Shown here: positions 1 to 8,416 of the stretch, piece by piece | Numbering within the stretch: position 1 is the first letter of the stretch | Layout: each line of letters opens with the position of its first letter | Source: Flavobacteriales bacterium UBA1494 | Lineage (GTDB): Bacteria > Bacteroidota > Bacteroidia > Flavobacteriales_E > Vicingaceae | Length of the DNA stretch: 64,000 nucleotides | Direction of reading: 5' to 3' | NCBI GenBank assembly: GCA_905182175.1 | Contig: CAJJAT010000003.1 | Coordinates: 62,001-126,000, forward strand | The notes under the pieces: generated by a model | Told to the model about the DNA's origin: nothing | Seen by the model: only the letters and a program-made list of their open reading frames with translations | Database searches by the model: none | Made by a program: the position numbers and the translations under genes

Positions 1-242
1 AGGGACCAACGTACGGATACAATCAAACCTTAATTAATTATTTAAAAAGTTACCCTACTCCTGAGAAAATGGGTCAACTAAAATTTGACTTTTTAAAAAT
101 TGAAATACTATCAGATACGCAAGCATTTGTGGCAGGCAAATGGCATGTAAAAAGAAATGTAGACGACTTAGGTGGACATTTCACCTTACTGTGGAAGAAA
201 ATTGATGGAGAGTGGAAAATTGTTGTAGACCATTCCTCTTAA
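1..242 (+). CDS. NTF2-like (DUF4440/SnoaL-type) protein, C-terminal part
   Basis: An open frame enters from the left edge (codons in phase with position 3) and stops at 240-242, leaving about 79 C-terminal residues. The segment reads like the second half of an NTF2-like cone fold of the DUF4440/SnoaL group: a GKWHVKR strand, then GGHFTLLWKKIDGEWKIV, ending in DHSS. Families of this kind are small ligand-binding or detoxifying proteins, but the substrate cannot be read from sequence. The start lies outside the window. pyrR begins 41 bases downstream on the same strand, so co-transcription is possible. Family assignment is by motif recognition only. Confidence 0.72.
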   Translation, partial: GPTYGYNQTLINYLKSYPTPEKMGQLKFDFLKIEILSDTQAFVAGKWHVKRNVDDLGGHFTLLWKKIDGEWKIVVDHSS

Positions 243-283
243 GCCTAGAATTATCTAACCAAAGCGTTATATTTGTAAATTCA

Positions 284-832
284 ATGAAGAACGATAGGAT
301 TATTCTTGACCAAACACAACTAGAATTAACCATTCAGCGTATTTGTTATCAATTGATTGAAAATCACAATGATTTCTTGGATTCGGTAATTATTGGTCTC
401 CAACCTCGTGGAGTAATTTTGGCCAATAGAATTCATACCGAACTAACTAAAATTACAGGAAACTCGACTATTCCTTTGGGTAAGTTGGATGCTACCTTTT
501 TCAGAGATGACTTTAGAAGAAGAGAAAGTCCGTTAATTGCAAATAAAACGGAAATTGATTTCATTATAGAGAACAAGAAAGTTATTTTAATTGATGATGT
601 ATTGTATACTGGAAGAACTATCCGCGCAGGTTTAGATGCAATGTTAGCGTATGGCAGACCTGACTTGGTAGAATTATTGGTTTTAGTAGACCGCCGTTAC
701 GGCAGACACTTGCCAATAGAACCTAATTATGTAGGAACAACCATTGATTCTGTTGCCAGTGAAAGAGTAGAAGCGAAGTGGCAAGAAACGGATGGTATTG
801 ATGAAATAGTACTTAAAGAAAATCGTAAATAG
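284..832 (+). CDS. pyrR: PyrR: pyr operon regulator / uracil phosphoribosyltransferase
   Basis: 182 residues. The PRPP-binding loop VILIDDVLYTGRT (residues 100-112) and the early GLQPRG segment (38-43) identify a type I phosphoribosyltransferase of the PyrR family, which makes UMP from uracil and PRPP and in Firmicutes also binds pyr mRNA to control attenuation. An upstream frame extension to 212 would add 24 residues inside the preceding gene. The ATG at 284 fits the usual PyrR length and N-terminus. Its stop directly abuts the pyrB start, so the two are almost certainly one transcription unit. RNA-binding regulation is known for the family but not shown here, and no leader hairpin was seen upstream. 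Confidence 0.93.
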   Translation: MKNDRIILDQTQLELTIQRICYQLIENHNDFLDSVIIGLQPRGVILANRIHTELTKITGNSTIPLGKLDATFFRDDFRRRESPLIANKTEIDFIIENKKVILIDDVLYTGRTIRAGLDAMLAYGRPDLVELLVLVDRRYGRHLPIEPNYVGTTIDSVASERVEAKWQETDGIDEIVLKENRK

Positions 833-1777
833 ATGGAAAAATTATCTACTCAGCATTTATTGGGAATTAAGGAGCTCAGCAAATCAGATATTGAGTTAAT
901 TTTTTCGACTACCGATAATTTTAAGGAAGTTATAAATCGTCCGATCAAAAAGGTTCCTTCGCTAAGAGACATTACCATTGCAAATTTATTTTTTGAAAAT
1001 TCGACTCGTACAAAACTTTCATTTGAATTGGCTGAAAAAAGACTTTCAGCTGATGTAATTAATTTTTCTGCTTCAGCATCTTCTGTTACGAAAGGTGAAA
1101 CATTAATTGATACGGTGAATAACATATTGGCCATGAAGGTAGATATGGTTGTAATGAGGCATCCGAACCCTGGAGCTCACGCTTTTTTAAGTAAACACAT
1201 TGATGCAACGATTATAAATGCAGGTGACGGAGCTCATGAGCACCCAACGCAGGCATTGCTTGATGCATTTAGTATGCGTCAAGAATTGGGAGATCTTAAA
1301 GATAAGAAAGTGGTAATTGTCGGAGATATTTTACATTCTCGAGTTGCACTGTCTAACATCAATTGCTTGCAAAAATTAGGAGCTAAAGTAATGGTTTGCG
1401 GTCCTCCTACTTTATTGCCAAAGTACATTTCTTCTTTAGGAGTAGAAGTAAGTTACAGCTTAAATGAAGCTTTAGAGTGGTGTGATGTTGCAATGATGTT
1501 ACGTATTCAGTTAGAGCGGCAAGGAGGAGATAGAAAGACAGAAGTTAAGTTTTTCCCCTCATTACGAGAGTATCACAACATGTATGGATTGACGATGGAC
1601 CGATTGTCTAAGCTAAAGAAGATTCCGATTATTTTGCATCCTGGGCCAATTAATCGAGGTGTTGAAATATCCTCTGAAGTGGCCGATTCTGAGCATTCTA
1701 TTATTTTAAACCAGGTGGAAAATGGGGTGGCTATTCGCATGGCCGTTCTTTATTTATTAGCTCCTGGCAGTAATTAA
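833..1777 (+). CDS. pyrB: Aspartate carbamoyltransferase catalytic subunit
   Basis: 314 residues, the usual length of the catalytic chain. It carbamoylates aspartate, the first committed step of pyrimidine synthesis in the cytoplasm. The carbamoyl-phosphate loop STRT lies at 57-60 (FFENSTRTKLSFE) and HPTQALLD at 137-144. The C-terminal domain has LRIQLERQ and HPGPINRG, which bind aspartate. The ATG follows the pyrR stop with no gap, suggesting translational coupling. No regulatory chain (pyrI) or dihydroorotase is adjacent, so the enzyme is either an unregulated trimer or its partners lie elsewhere. Confidence 0.96.
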   Translation: MEKLSTQHLLGIKELSKSDIELIFSTTDNFKEVINRPIKKVPSLRDITIANLFFENSTRTKLSFELAEKRLSADVINFSASASSVTKGETLIDTVNNILAMKVDMVVMRHPNPGAHAFLSKHIDATIINAGDGAHEHPTQALLDAFSMRQELGDLKDKKVVIVGDILHSRVALSNINCLQKLGAKVMVCGPPTLLPKYISSLGVEVSYSLNEALEWCDVAMMLRIQLERQGGDRKTEVKFFPSLREYHNMYGLTMDRLSKLKKIPIILHPGPINRGVEISSEVADSEHSIILNQVENGVAIRMAVLYLLAPGSN

Positions 1778-1792
1778 GCGGTCTAAATTTTA

Positions 1793-1800
1793 TATATTTG
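1793..1800 (+). promoter_or_regulatory. TAnnTTTG-type -7 box before the STAS gene
   Basis: TATATTTG fits the Bacteroidota sigma-ABfr -7 consensus TAnnTTTG and lies 18 bases before the chosen ATG of the STAS gene, in the short gap after pyrB. No good -33 TTG is visible at the expected distance, so this is a moderate prediction. It would allow STAS-rnz to be transcribed apart from pyrR-pyrB. Confidence 0.4.
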
Positions 1801-1818
1801 TTTAAAAGCTATTTTAAC

Positions 1819-2214
1819 ATGTTTTCAACATCATACAAGATTAACGTTCAAGATAAGTACACTCAAATATCTGTATTAGAAGATAAATTTACTGCTAAGG
1901 TAGCGCCTGATTTAAAAGCTGAATTGGTTTATTTAAAGTCAAGTGGCACTAAAAACATTATTTTTGATCTTGAAAAAACTAATTATTGTGATTCCTCCGG
2001 TTTAAGCGTAATCCTTATAGCCAATAGAATTTGTAGCGAAAACGGTGGCTGTTTAGTGCTTTGTAATTTACAGCTAGCTGTTGCTAAACTAATAGATATC
2101 TCTCAATTGAGTAAGGTGTTAAATATCACTCCTAGCTTTAATGAAGCGGTAGATTTCATTTTTATGGATGAATTAGAAAAAGGGCTAGGGTACGGAGAAG
2201 AGCAATTGGGTTAA
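1819..2214 (+). CDS. STAS-domain protein (anti-sigma factor antagonist-like)
   Basis: 131 residues from the ATG at 1819. A TTG at 1798 would add seven residues but overlaps the predicted -7 box. The STAS fold is recognisable from IIFDLEKTNYCDSSGLSVIL: Ser59 and Ser60 in DSSG (58-61) sit where SpoIIAA-type antagonists are phosphorylated. In that family the phosphorylation state switches release of an anti-sigma factor. No partner kinase, phosphatase or sigma factor is nearby, so the target is unknown. Its stop overlaps the rnz start by one base (TAATG), which implies coupled translation. The acidic C-terminal tail (roughly 117-131) lies beyond the domain. Confidence 0.85.
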   Translation: MFSTSYKINVQDKYTQISVLEDKFTAKVAPDLKAELVYLKSSGTKNIIFDLEKTNYCDSSGLSVILIANRICSENGGCLVLCNLQLAVAKLIDISQLSKVLNITPSFNEAVDFIFMDELEKGLGYGEEQLG

Positions 2215-3122
2215 TGGGCTTAGAAGTACTTATTGTAGGAAGTGGTTCCGCACTTCCTACTATTTCAGCAAATCAAACATCTCAAGTTATTACCTGCGGA
2301 AATCAATCCTTTTTAGTTGATTGTGGAGAAGGTACCCAAGTTCAATTACGGAAGAACAAGGTTAAAATTCAAAATATTAACCATGTTTTCATCTCACATT
2401 TACACGGCGATCACTTTTTTGGATTAGTAGGCTTATTGTCAACCATGCATTTATTAGGCAGAAGAGCGGATTTGCAAATTCACGGACCGAAAGGCTTAGA
2501 CGAAATTGTTGAAATTCAGTTTAGAAATGCAGGGAATAATTTGTATTTTAACATGTTGTTCAACACTGTAGAAAAACCTGGACTGATTCTTTATGAAGAC
2601 AATAAGGTGATAATAAAGTCAATACCATTGAAACACAGAATTCCTTGTTTCGGTTTTCATTTTCAAGAAAAAAAAGGACTTCGAAAGTTGGACGGTCATA
2701 AATTAGTGCAGCATGACATTCCAATTTACGCTCGAAAAAGTATTGCAGAAGGTCTAGATTTCAGAAACGATGAAGGTTTGGTTATAAAAAATTCAGAATT
2801 GACCTTTGATCCTGTCTCGCCAACCTCGTATGCATTTTGTTCAGATACTGCGTATTCTGAAAAATTGATACCATTTATAAAAAATGTGGACTTGCTGTAT
2901 CATGAAGCTACTTTTTTAGAAAGTGAGCGAGATCGAGCGAAGAAAACATTTCATTCCACGGCAAAAGATGCAGCTAGTATTGCTTTACAAGCTAATGCGG
3001 GTAAGCTAATATTGGGGCACTTTTCTAATCGATACAAAAATAAAGATGGGTTTTTACAAGAATCACGACCCGTTTTTAAAAATACCTTTGTTGCGCAAGA
3101 GGGAGAGGTTTTTAAGATTTAG
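2214..3122 (+). CDS. rnz: Ribonuclease Z (tRNA 3' endonuclease)
   Basis: 302 residues, a metallo-beta-lactamase-fold nuclease that trims tRNA 3' trailers. The zinc motif HLHGDH is at 62-67 within VFISHLHGDHFFGLVG. Further family landmarks are the FLVDCGEGTQ strand-loop near 33-42, FCSDTAYSE (aspartate ligand), HEATF, HSTAKDAA and the GHFSNRYK histidine near the C-terminus. The ATG shares a base with the preceding TAA, so translation probably re-initiates. It converges on a minus-strand glycosyltransferase across a 71-base gap. Confidence 0.96.
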   Translation: MGLEVLIVGSGSALPTISANQTSQVITCGNQSFLVDCGEGTQVQLRKNKVKIQNINHVFISHLHGDHFFGLVGLLSTMHLLGRRADLQIHGPKGLDEIVEIQFRNAGNNLYFNMLFNTVEKPGLILYEDNKVIIKSIPLKHRIPCFGFHFQEKKGLRKLDGHKLVQHDIPIYARKSIAEGLDFRNDEGLVIKNSELTFDPVSPTSYAFCSDTAYSEKLIPFIKNVDLLYHEATFLESERDRAKKTFHSTAKDAASIALQANAGKLILGHFSNRYKNKDGFLQESRPVFKNTFVAQEGEVFKI

Positions 3123-3166
3123 TTAACTCAAATAATTGTTGCTATTTGAAGCATTTGGCAATGTAT

Positions 3167-3182
3167 ATACTCTAATGAGTAT
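3167..3182. terminator. Small inverted repeat between convergent genes
   Basis: ATACTC, a TAAT loop and GAGTAT form a 6-bp AT-rich hairpin between rnz (+) and the glycosyltransferase (-). There is no clear T-tract on either side, so it is at best a weak bidirectional terminator. Confidence 0.2.
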
Positions 3183-3193
3183 GAATGTACAAT

Positions 3194-4201
3194 TTAACTG
3201 AAAAAGAAAAAGTCGCTGCCTTCTTTCAAGTTTAATTTTTCTAAAAAGTCAATGATCTCAGTTTTTGCATTTTTCAGAGCTACGGTAATTATAATCTGAG
3301 GGCTATTTCTAGTAGCAATACTTTCAAATGATTCCATCATTTGATCATAAATTTCTTTTCCATGTTTGTTTGGGTTGTTACTTACCCAAGTAAATTCAAT
3401 TGAAAGAGCTTGTAGCTTTTTTGCTAAGTCTTTGCCTTTTTTTCCTGCGCCCCAGACTACTAGCGGTCGATTAGAATCGTATTCTAATTCTAAAAAATAC
3501 GTTAGCTTAATTTCGAAGAAAGTATATGCCGCATAGTTATCATCGGTTCTACTACTCCGCGCGTCGTGGTCTCGCCAAAAATGCGTCACGGTTTTTACAG
3601 AACTTACTTTCAATTTAGCTTTGTACATTCTAAAAACCAAATCATAATCCTCAGGATAAATAGGAGAGTCGAAGCGACCGCATCTTTCAAAGTCTTCACG
3701 GTACAACATCCAATTAGGCGAGGCTATCACACACTCTTTAAATAGCTCATTCCAATGGGTTGATTTGTCGCACAAATTGTTCAACCAATTTTGATAATTT
3801 AAATATCCATCGTTCACGCCATCAGCAGCAAAATAGTCTACTTTACCCGTCGCAACATAGCCTTTACCTACTCGTAATAATTCTTTTTTTAGCAAACTTA
3901 ATTTTTCTGAAGGCATTAAATCATCTGCATCCATTCGGTGAATCAGTTCTCCCGTCGTCTTTACATACCCAGTCTTCAGTGCATTGATAATTCCTTGACC
4001 TTTGTTTTGTAATACTTGCATGCGACTGTCAAGCGAGGAGAAATTGGTTAGAATAGCTAAACTGTTATCTGTAGAATTATCATTTACAGCAAGTAACTCC
4101 CAGTTTGTTTCGGATTGATTTTGGATGCTAGTAAGACATCCTTCTAGATACAGGCCGGCATTTTTTACCGGCATTACGATAGAGATTAACTTGTTTTGCA
4201 T
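3194..4201 (-). CDS. GT2 glycosyltransferase with C-terminal Rossmann-like domain
   Basis: 335 residues. The N-terminal two thirds (about 1-215) are a GT-A family 2 glycosyltransferase: ISIVMPVKNAG at the start, VNDNSTDNS near 39-47, and the metal-binding HRMDADDLM. From about residue 243 a second module begins with PLVVWGAGKKGKDLAKKL, a Rossmann GxGxxG-type nucleotide-binding start, and runs to the end (IIITVALKNA). Acceptor and donor cannot be predicted. It lies 2 bases after the ABM gene on the same strand, so it is probably the last gene of a three-gene unit with the SAM hydrolase. Confidence 0.85.
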   Translation of the reverse strand: MQNKLISIVMPVKNAGLYLEGCLTSIQNQSETNWELLAVNDNSTDNSLAILTNFSSLDSRMQVLQNKGQGIINALKTGYVKTTGELIHRMDADDLMPSEKLSLLKKELLRVGKGYVATGKVDYFAADGVNDGYLNYQNWLNNLCDKSTHWNELFKECVIASPNWMLYREDFERCGRFDSPIYPEDYDLVFRMYKAKLKVSSVKTVTHFWRDHDARSSRTDDNYAAYTFFEIKLTYFLELEYDSNRPLVVWGAGKKGKDLAKKLQALSIEFTWVSNNPNKHGKEIYDQMMESFESIATRNSPQIIITVALKNAKTEIIDFLEKLNLKEGSDFFFFS

Positions 4202-4203
4202 TA

Positions 4204-4500
4204 TTACGGAAGAATGTGAAGCTCATTATTACTCCAGGCTTCAGGCTTATCAGTAAACAAGGGTTTAGTCTTTGCCCAAGTATTCTTGAATAAATCAGAA
4301 CGTCTGTAGTTTTCTAAATCCTCAGAAGATTCCCAATGGCTGTAAGTAAAAAAGATACAAGGATTGCGAGTAGATTGTAACATCTGTAGATGCAACACTC
4401 CAGGAAAGGCTCTAATGTTCTCCATAGAATCCTCTAGGATTTGTTTAAAGGTGTCAATTTCGGTCTCCTGAAAGGTTAGTTTCACTATTCTAACGATCAT
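4204..4500 (-). CDS. ABM-family (antibiotic biosynthesis monooxygenase-like) protein
   Basis: 98 residues, the size of a single ABM domain. It begins MIVRIVKLTFQ, with the helix PGVLHLQMLQS and FFTYSHWESSEDLENYRRS, the FxxxExWxS-like pattern typical of ABM/YgiN-like dimeric alpha-beta barrels. Members include quinol monooxygenases and haem-degrading enzymes, but many have no known activity and none can be assigned here. The start overlaps the 3' end of the SAM hydroxide adenosyltransferase gene by 11 bases, so the two are co-transcribed. Confidence 0.82.
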   Translation of the reverse strand: MIVRIVKLTFQETEIDTFKQILEDSMENIRAFPGVLHLQMLQSTRNPCIFFTYSHWESSEDLENYRRSDLFKNTWAKTKPLFTDKPEAWSNNELHILP

Positions 4501-5275
4501 AAAATTCTATTCTTACTATGTCTGATTCTTTCATTCCTAGTAGCTTACTTGCATTTCCTTTGTTCATTGCAATTTCTAACATTCCAGTAGAACTGAATAA
4601 TGCTAACTTTTCGCCTTCCGGAACCTTACTATAAAATTGGCTAATGCTCGTAATGTCGTAGTCTCCTCTGCGAAATTCAATTTTGAACTCTCTTTCTTGA
4701 CCGAATGCCTTAAAAAAAGTTTTGTCAATGTTGGTAATAATGTTGCCGTAATGGTCAATATGAATGGCCATACCTTTAATTATATTACCCATTGAAACCG
4801 CTCTAAATAGAGCTTTTTCATTTAGTTCGGTCGTTACTTTTCCAATCATTTCTAACGTTCCACCTTTGGCAAGGTGGCAAGCTGCTTTTGTAAAAATATC
4901 TTTTGTAGGAAAAGTAATTGACTCCGGGTTTACCATAATATCAATCTCAACAATCATCTCAGGTTGTTCTTCAAAAATTAAAGAGAATACGCCATTGTTA
5001 GCTCCAATAAAATATTGGCCTTTATGGTAAATAGCCAAACTAAGCGCTTTTTCGCTAATCTCTGGATTTACTCCAATAATGTGAATTGTTCCTTTAGGGA
5101 AATGCTTAAATGAATTTTTTAAGGTGTACGCCGCCTTCAAAATGTCATAAGGAGGTATTTCATGTGATATATCTACGATAGTAGCATCGGCACATTCGCT
5201 CAAAATACTTCCTTTTAAAACACCCACATAATGGTCATTAGTACCTAAATCTGTGGTGAGGGTAATTATAGGCAT
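4490..5275 (-). CDS. S-adenosyl-L-methionine hydroxide adenosyltransferase (DUF62)
   Basis: 261 residues. The N-terminus PIITLTTDLGTNDHYVG (2-18) and the following VDISHEIPPYDI match the DUF62/duf-62 SAM hydrolase family, relatives of fluorinase that split SAM into adenosine and methionine using hydroxide. The C-terminal domain has MAIHIDHYGNIITNID and the final LLGMKESDIVRIEF strand. The physiological purpose of the reaction is poorly understood. It heads the minus-strand set with the ABM protein and GT2 gene and is divergent from phoH across a 100-base shared upstream region. Confidence 0.9.
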   Translation of the reverse strand: MPIITLTTDLGTNDHYVGVLKGSILSECADATIVDISHEIPPYDILKAAYTLKNSFKHFPKGTIHIIGVNPEISEKALSLAIYHKGQYFIGANNGVFSLIFEEQPEMIVEIDIMVNPESITFPTKDIFTKAACHLAKGGTLEMIGKVTTELNEKALFRAVSMGNIIKGMAIHIDHYGNIITNIDKTFFKAFGQEREFKIEFRRGDYDITSISQFYSKVPEGEKLALFSSTGMLEIAMNKGNASKLLGMKESDIVRIEFYDR

Positions 5276-5315
5276 CGTTGCGTTTGAGGAATTTGAGAAT
5301 TAGGATTGTATCAAC

Positions 5316-5323
5316 CAAAATTA
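5316..5323 (-). promoter_or_regulatory. TAnnTTTG-type -7 box for the SAM hydrolase unit
   Basis: On the minus strand this reads TAATTTTG, an exact match to TAnnTTTG, 40 bases upstream of the SAM hydroxide adenosyltransferase ATG in the divergent region shared with phoH. A matching -33 element was not confirmed. Confidence 0.4.
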
Positions 5324-5375
5324 GTAATAATTTAGTACCTTCAAATAACAACACAAATAAGAAATACTAGCACAT

Positions 5376-6347
5376 TTGACAGAAAAAACTATTGAAATTT
5401 CTGAAGTAGATCCTTTGGAGATTTTTGGCATCAACGATGTTAAAATGAAAACGATTCGCAGCCACTTTCCAGAGCTAAAAATCGTTGCGCGAGGGCGCAA
5501 AATTAAACTGATAGGAGAGGAGCCCAAAATTGAGCGATTCGAAAAGAAATTTACTTTATTAATTAAGCACGTAAAAAAGTTTGATGAATTAAGTGAAACT
5601 AATATTAACATGCTTTTGGCTGACGAATCTAAGGAATTGGAAAAACAGCTGGAGGGAAAGGATGAGATATTAGTCTTTGGCACGCATGGTAATTTAATAA
5701 AGGCTAGAACTGTAAACCAACGAAAGTTGGTAAAAGCCATTGAGAAAAATGACATGGTTTTTGCACTAGGACCTGCAGGTACCGGCAAAACATACATGGC
5801 TGTTGCTATGGCGGCTAGAGCATTGAAAAATAAGGAAGTTCGTAAAATTATTTTAACTCGGCCTGCTGTTGAAGCAGGCGAAAATCTCGGATTTTTGCCA
5901 GGCGACTTAAAAGAAAAATTAGATCCGTTTCTCCTTCCTCTCTACGATGCGCTGAACGACATGTTTCCTCCTGAAAAAGTGAAAGATTTTATTGAAAATG
6001 GAATCATTCAGATTGCACCTTTGGCCTACATGCGTGGCAGAACATTAGATCATGCTTTCGTAATATTAGATGAAGCACAGAACGCTACTCGCAGTCAGTT
6101 TAAAATGTTTTTAACCCGTATGGGAAAAAATGCCAAGTTCTGCATAACCGGAGATGCGTCTCAGGTAGATTTACCTAGAAATCAGCCTTCAGGATTAATT
6201 CAAGCAATGAACATTTTAAAAGATACCAAAGGAATTGAATTTGTTCATTTCGATGGAAAAGATGTGGTGCGTCACATATTGGTTCGTCGAATTATTGAAG
6301 CTTACGATTTAATTGATAAAAATCAAGAATCAAGTATAAAAAAATGA
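5376..6347 (+). CDS. PhoH-family ATPase
   Basis: 323 residues. The Walker A loop GPAGTGKT is at 132-139 and Walker B VILDEAQN at 229-236, with the family segments [19 protein letters not shown] and [11 protein letters not shown] between them. PhoH proteins are P-loop ATPases thought to act in RNA metabolism; the precise role is unclear. The start is a TTG: an in-frame TAA lies six codons upstream and the next ATG (codon 24) would cut into the conserved N-terminal domain. The stop overlaps the purC start by four bases (ATGA). Confidence 0.92.
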   Translation: MTEKTIEISEVDPLEIFGINDVKMKTIRSHFPELKIVARGRKIKLIGEEPKIERFEKKFTLLIKHVKKFDELSETNINMLLADESKELEKQLEGKDEILVFGTHGNLIKARTVNQRKLVKAIEKNDMVFALGPAGTGKTYMAVAMAARALKNKEVRKIILTRPAVEAGENLGFLPGDLKEKLDPFLLPLYDALNDMFPPEKVKDFIENGIIQIAPLAYMRGRTLDHAFVILDEAQNATRSQFKMFLTRMGKNAKFCITGDASQVDLPRNQPSGLIQAMNILKDTKGIEFVHFDGKDVVRHILVRRIIEAYDLIDKNQESSIKK

Positions 6348-7294
6348 GTCAAGCAATAAAAAACGCTGATTTTCAGTTTCCAAATCAAAAAGGAGTTTAT
6401 CACGGTAAGGTGCGCGATGTGTACACGATTGGAGCAAATCATTTAGTAATGGTAGCGAGTGATAGAATTTCGGCATTTGATCATATTCTGCCAAAAGAAA
6501 TTCCCTTTAAGGGGCAAGTCCTAAACCAAATAGCTAGTATATCTTTAGCCGCAACAGTTGATATTGTTCCAAATTGGGTGCTTGCTGTTCCCGATGAAAA
6601 TGTAACTGTGGGAAGAAGGTGTGAAACCTTTAAAGTGGAAATGGTAATTCGTGGATATTTATGCGGTCATGCCTGGCGAGAATACAAGTTAGGAAAAAGA
6701 ATTCTTTGTGGTGTCGTTATGCCCGAAGGGATGAAGGAGAATGAACGTTTTCCGGAACCAATTATCACTCCTGCAACCAAAGCTGAAGAAGGGCACGATG
6801 AGGATATTTCTCGAGGAGAAATTATTCTTCAAAAGGTTATTAGCGAAACTGATTATTTACAGCTAGAGGGCTATACTCGAAAATTATTTCAGAGAGGAAC
6901 CGAAATAGCAGCAGAAAGAGACCTCATATTAGTTGATACTAAATATGAATTTGGAAAAGTAGGTGATACCATTTACTTAATTGATGAAATTCATACCCCA
7001 GATTCTTCGCGCTACTTTTATGCTAAAGGTTTTCAGGAAAGACAAGATAAAGGTGAAAAGCAAAAGCAGCTGAGTAAAGAGTTTGTTAGAGAGTGGCTAA
7101 TTGAAGAAGGATTTCAAGGACTAGAAGGGCAGCAGATGCCTGAAATTCCTGATGACTTTGTTCAATTGGTTTCTGATCGATATATAGAATTGTATGAGAA
7201 AATAACAGGAAAAACATTTATAAAAGCAGATACAACTGATGTATTTGATAGAATAAACAAAAACGTAACCGCTGCGTTAAAACAGCTGAACTAA
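6344..7294 (+). CDS. purC: SAICAR synthase (phosphoribosylaminoimidazole-succinocarboxamide synthase)
   Basis: 316 residues, the longer eukaryote-like form of PurC that is usual in this phylum. It joins CAIR and aspartate with ATP in purine synthesis. Landmarks are [57 protein letters not shown] and [10 protein letters not shown]. The start overlaps the phoH stop by four bases. Why purC is coupled to phoH is not obvious; no other pur gene is in the window. No purine riboswitch is possible in this gene-internal position. Confidence 0.96.
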   Translation: MSQAIKNADFQFPNQKGVYHGKVRDVYTIGANHLVMVASDRISAFDHILPKEIPFKGQVLNQIASISLAATVDIVPNWVLAVPDENVTVGRRCETFKVEMVIRGYLCGHAWREYKLGKRILCGVVMPEGMKENERFPEPIITPATKAEEGHDEDISRGEIILQKVISETDYLQLEGYTRKLFQRGTEIAAERDLILVDTKYEFGKVGDTIYLIDEIHTPDSSRYFYAKGFQERQDKGEKQKQLSKEFVREWLIEEGFQGLEGQQMPEIPDDFVQLVSDRYIELYEKITGKTFIKADTTDVFDRINKNVTAALKQLN

Positions 7295-7310
7295 GACAAT
7301 AAACAAAACT

Positions 7311-8327
7311 ATGTCAACCCACTTTCATACACTTACCATTAAGGAACTAAAAAGAGAAACCGCTAAAACGGTATCTATAGCATTTGATATTCCGGAATCT
7401 CTAACGTCTGACTTTAAGTACGATGCCGGTCAGTATTTGACCATAAAAGCAAATGTGAACGGAGAAGAAATTCGAAGATCATACTCTATTTCTTCCTATG
7501 GTGACGAAGCGCTTCAAGTTTCTTGCAAAATGATTGATGGCGGTAAAATGTCTACTCATTTGGTAAATAATGTTGGAGTAGGAGATGCTTTAGAAGTAAT
7601 GCCCCCAATGGGAAACTTTACAGTTGAATCAATAGAAAAGCCATTAGTATTATTTGCTGCGGGAAGTGGAGTTACTCCTATTTTCTCTATTCTAAAGAAA
7701 GCACTGAAAGAAGGCAACAATAGTATTAAATTGTTTTATGGAAACCGCTCTGAGGAAGAAGTGATCTTTAAAAATCAACTAGAGAGTATTCGAGCAAATC
7801 ATCCAGATAGATTCTTAGTGCAGCAATTTTTAAGTAGCGATGGCGAACGTTTAGATTCTGAAAGAACACAAAATTTGGTAAACGGCATAGGAGAAGCACA
7901 GTACTTTATTTGCGGTCCTGAAGGTATGATTGCTGCTGTGAAAGAAGGATTAGAGAAGGCAAATGTTTCTTCAAGTAACATTACTATAGAGTATTTTGCA
8001 AGTCCAAAATCTGAAAAACCTGCTGTCGAAATGGTTGCTTCTGGAGAGGTAAATGATATCATTGCTGAATTAGATGGAGAGCGTCATAAGATCACCTTAG
8101 AGTCTGGTGAAAGTATTTTAGATGCTGCTAACCGTATCGGAATCGATCCACCTTTCTCTTGTCAATCAGGAGTTTGTACTACATGTAAGTGCAAGGTTTT
8201 AAGCGGAGAAGTAGAGATGGAGAATAACTTTGGACTAGGTGAAGATGAAGCTGAAGAAGGTTTTGTTTTGAGTTGTATTTCAAAACCAACGAGTGCAGGT
8301 GTTGTGGTAAGTTGGGATGAGGCTTAG
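7311..8327 (+). CDS. FAD/NAD(P)H oxidoreductase with C-terminal 2Fe-2S ferredoxin domain (PaaE/KshB-like)
   Basis: 338 residues in three modules. FAD binding is shown by RSYSISS near residue 52-58. NAD(P) binding is shown by FAAGSGVTPIFSILK and YFICGPEGMI. A plant-type ferredoxin domain follows, with cysteines at 284, 289, 292 and 322 (CQSGVCTTC and LSC). Proteins of this layout pass electrons from NAD(P)H to oxygenases, for example PaaE of phenylacetyl-CoA epoxidase, or to desaturases. No partner oxygenase lies nearby, so the acceptor is unknown. It starts 16 bases after purC and ends before a strong hairpin terminator. Confidence 0.88.
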   Translation: MSTHFHTLTIKELKRETAKTVSIAFDIPESLTSDFKYDAGQYLTIKANVNGEEIRRSYSISSYGDEALQVSCKMIDGGKMSTHLVNNVGVGDALEVMPPMGNFTVESIEKPLVLFAAGSGVTPIFSILKKALKEGNNSIKLFYGNRSEEEVIFKNQLESIRANHPDRFLVQQFLSSDGERLDSERTQNLVNGIGEAQYFICGPEGMIAAVKEGLEKANVSSSNITIEYFASPKSEKPAVEMVASGEVNDIIAELDGERHKITLESGESILDAANRIGIDPPFSCQSGVCTTCKCKVLSGEVEMENNFGLGEDEAEEGFVLSCISKPTSAGVVVSWDEA

Positions 8328-8356
8328 ATTAGACCTTAATAAATTATTTTAGAAAC

Positions 8357-8402
8357 AAAAAACTCCTTGTTACTGAGAAATCAGATAAACAAGGAGTTTT
8401 TT
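8357..8402. terminator. Bidirectional intrinsic terminator
   Basis: A perfect 15-bp inverted repeat: AAAAAACTCCTTGTT at 8357-8371 pairs with AACAAGGAGTTTTTT at 8388-8402. Because the arms start with six A and end with six T, it gives a T-tract on both strands. It serves the ferredoxin reductase (+) and the converging E1 fusion gene (-). The loop holds a second small stem CTGA-GAAA-TCAG (8373-8384), a GNRA-type tetraloop. Confidence 0.9.
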
Positions 8403-8416
8403 ATGTTTTGTAGTGC

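Noticed and set aside
1819-2214. STAS protein as part of a complete partner-switching stress system
   Set aside because: No anti-sigma kinase, phosphatase or sigma factor gene is nearby, so only the domain can be claimed.
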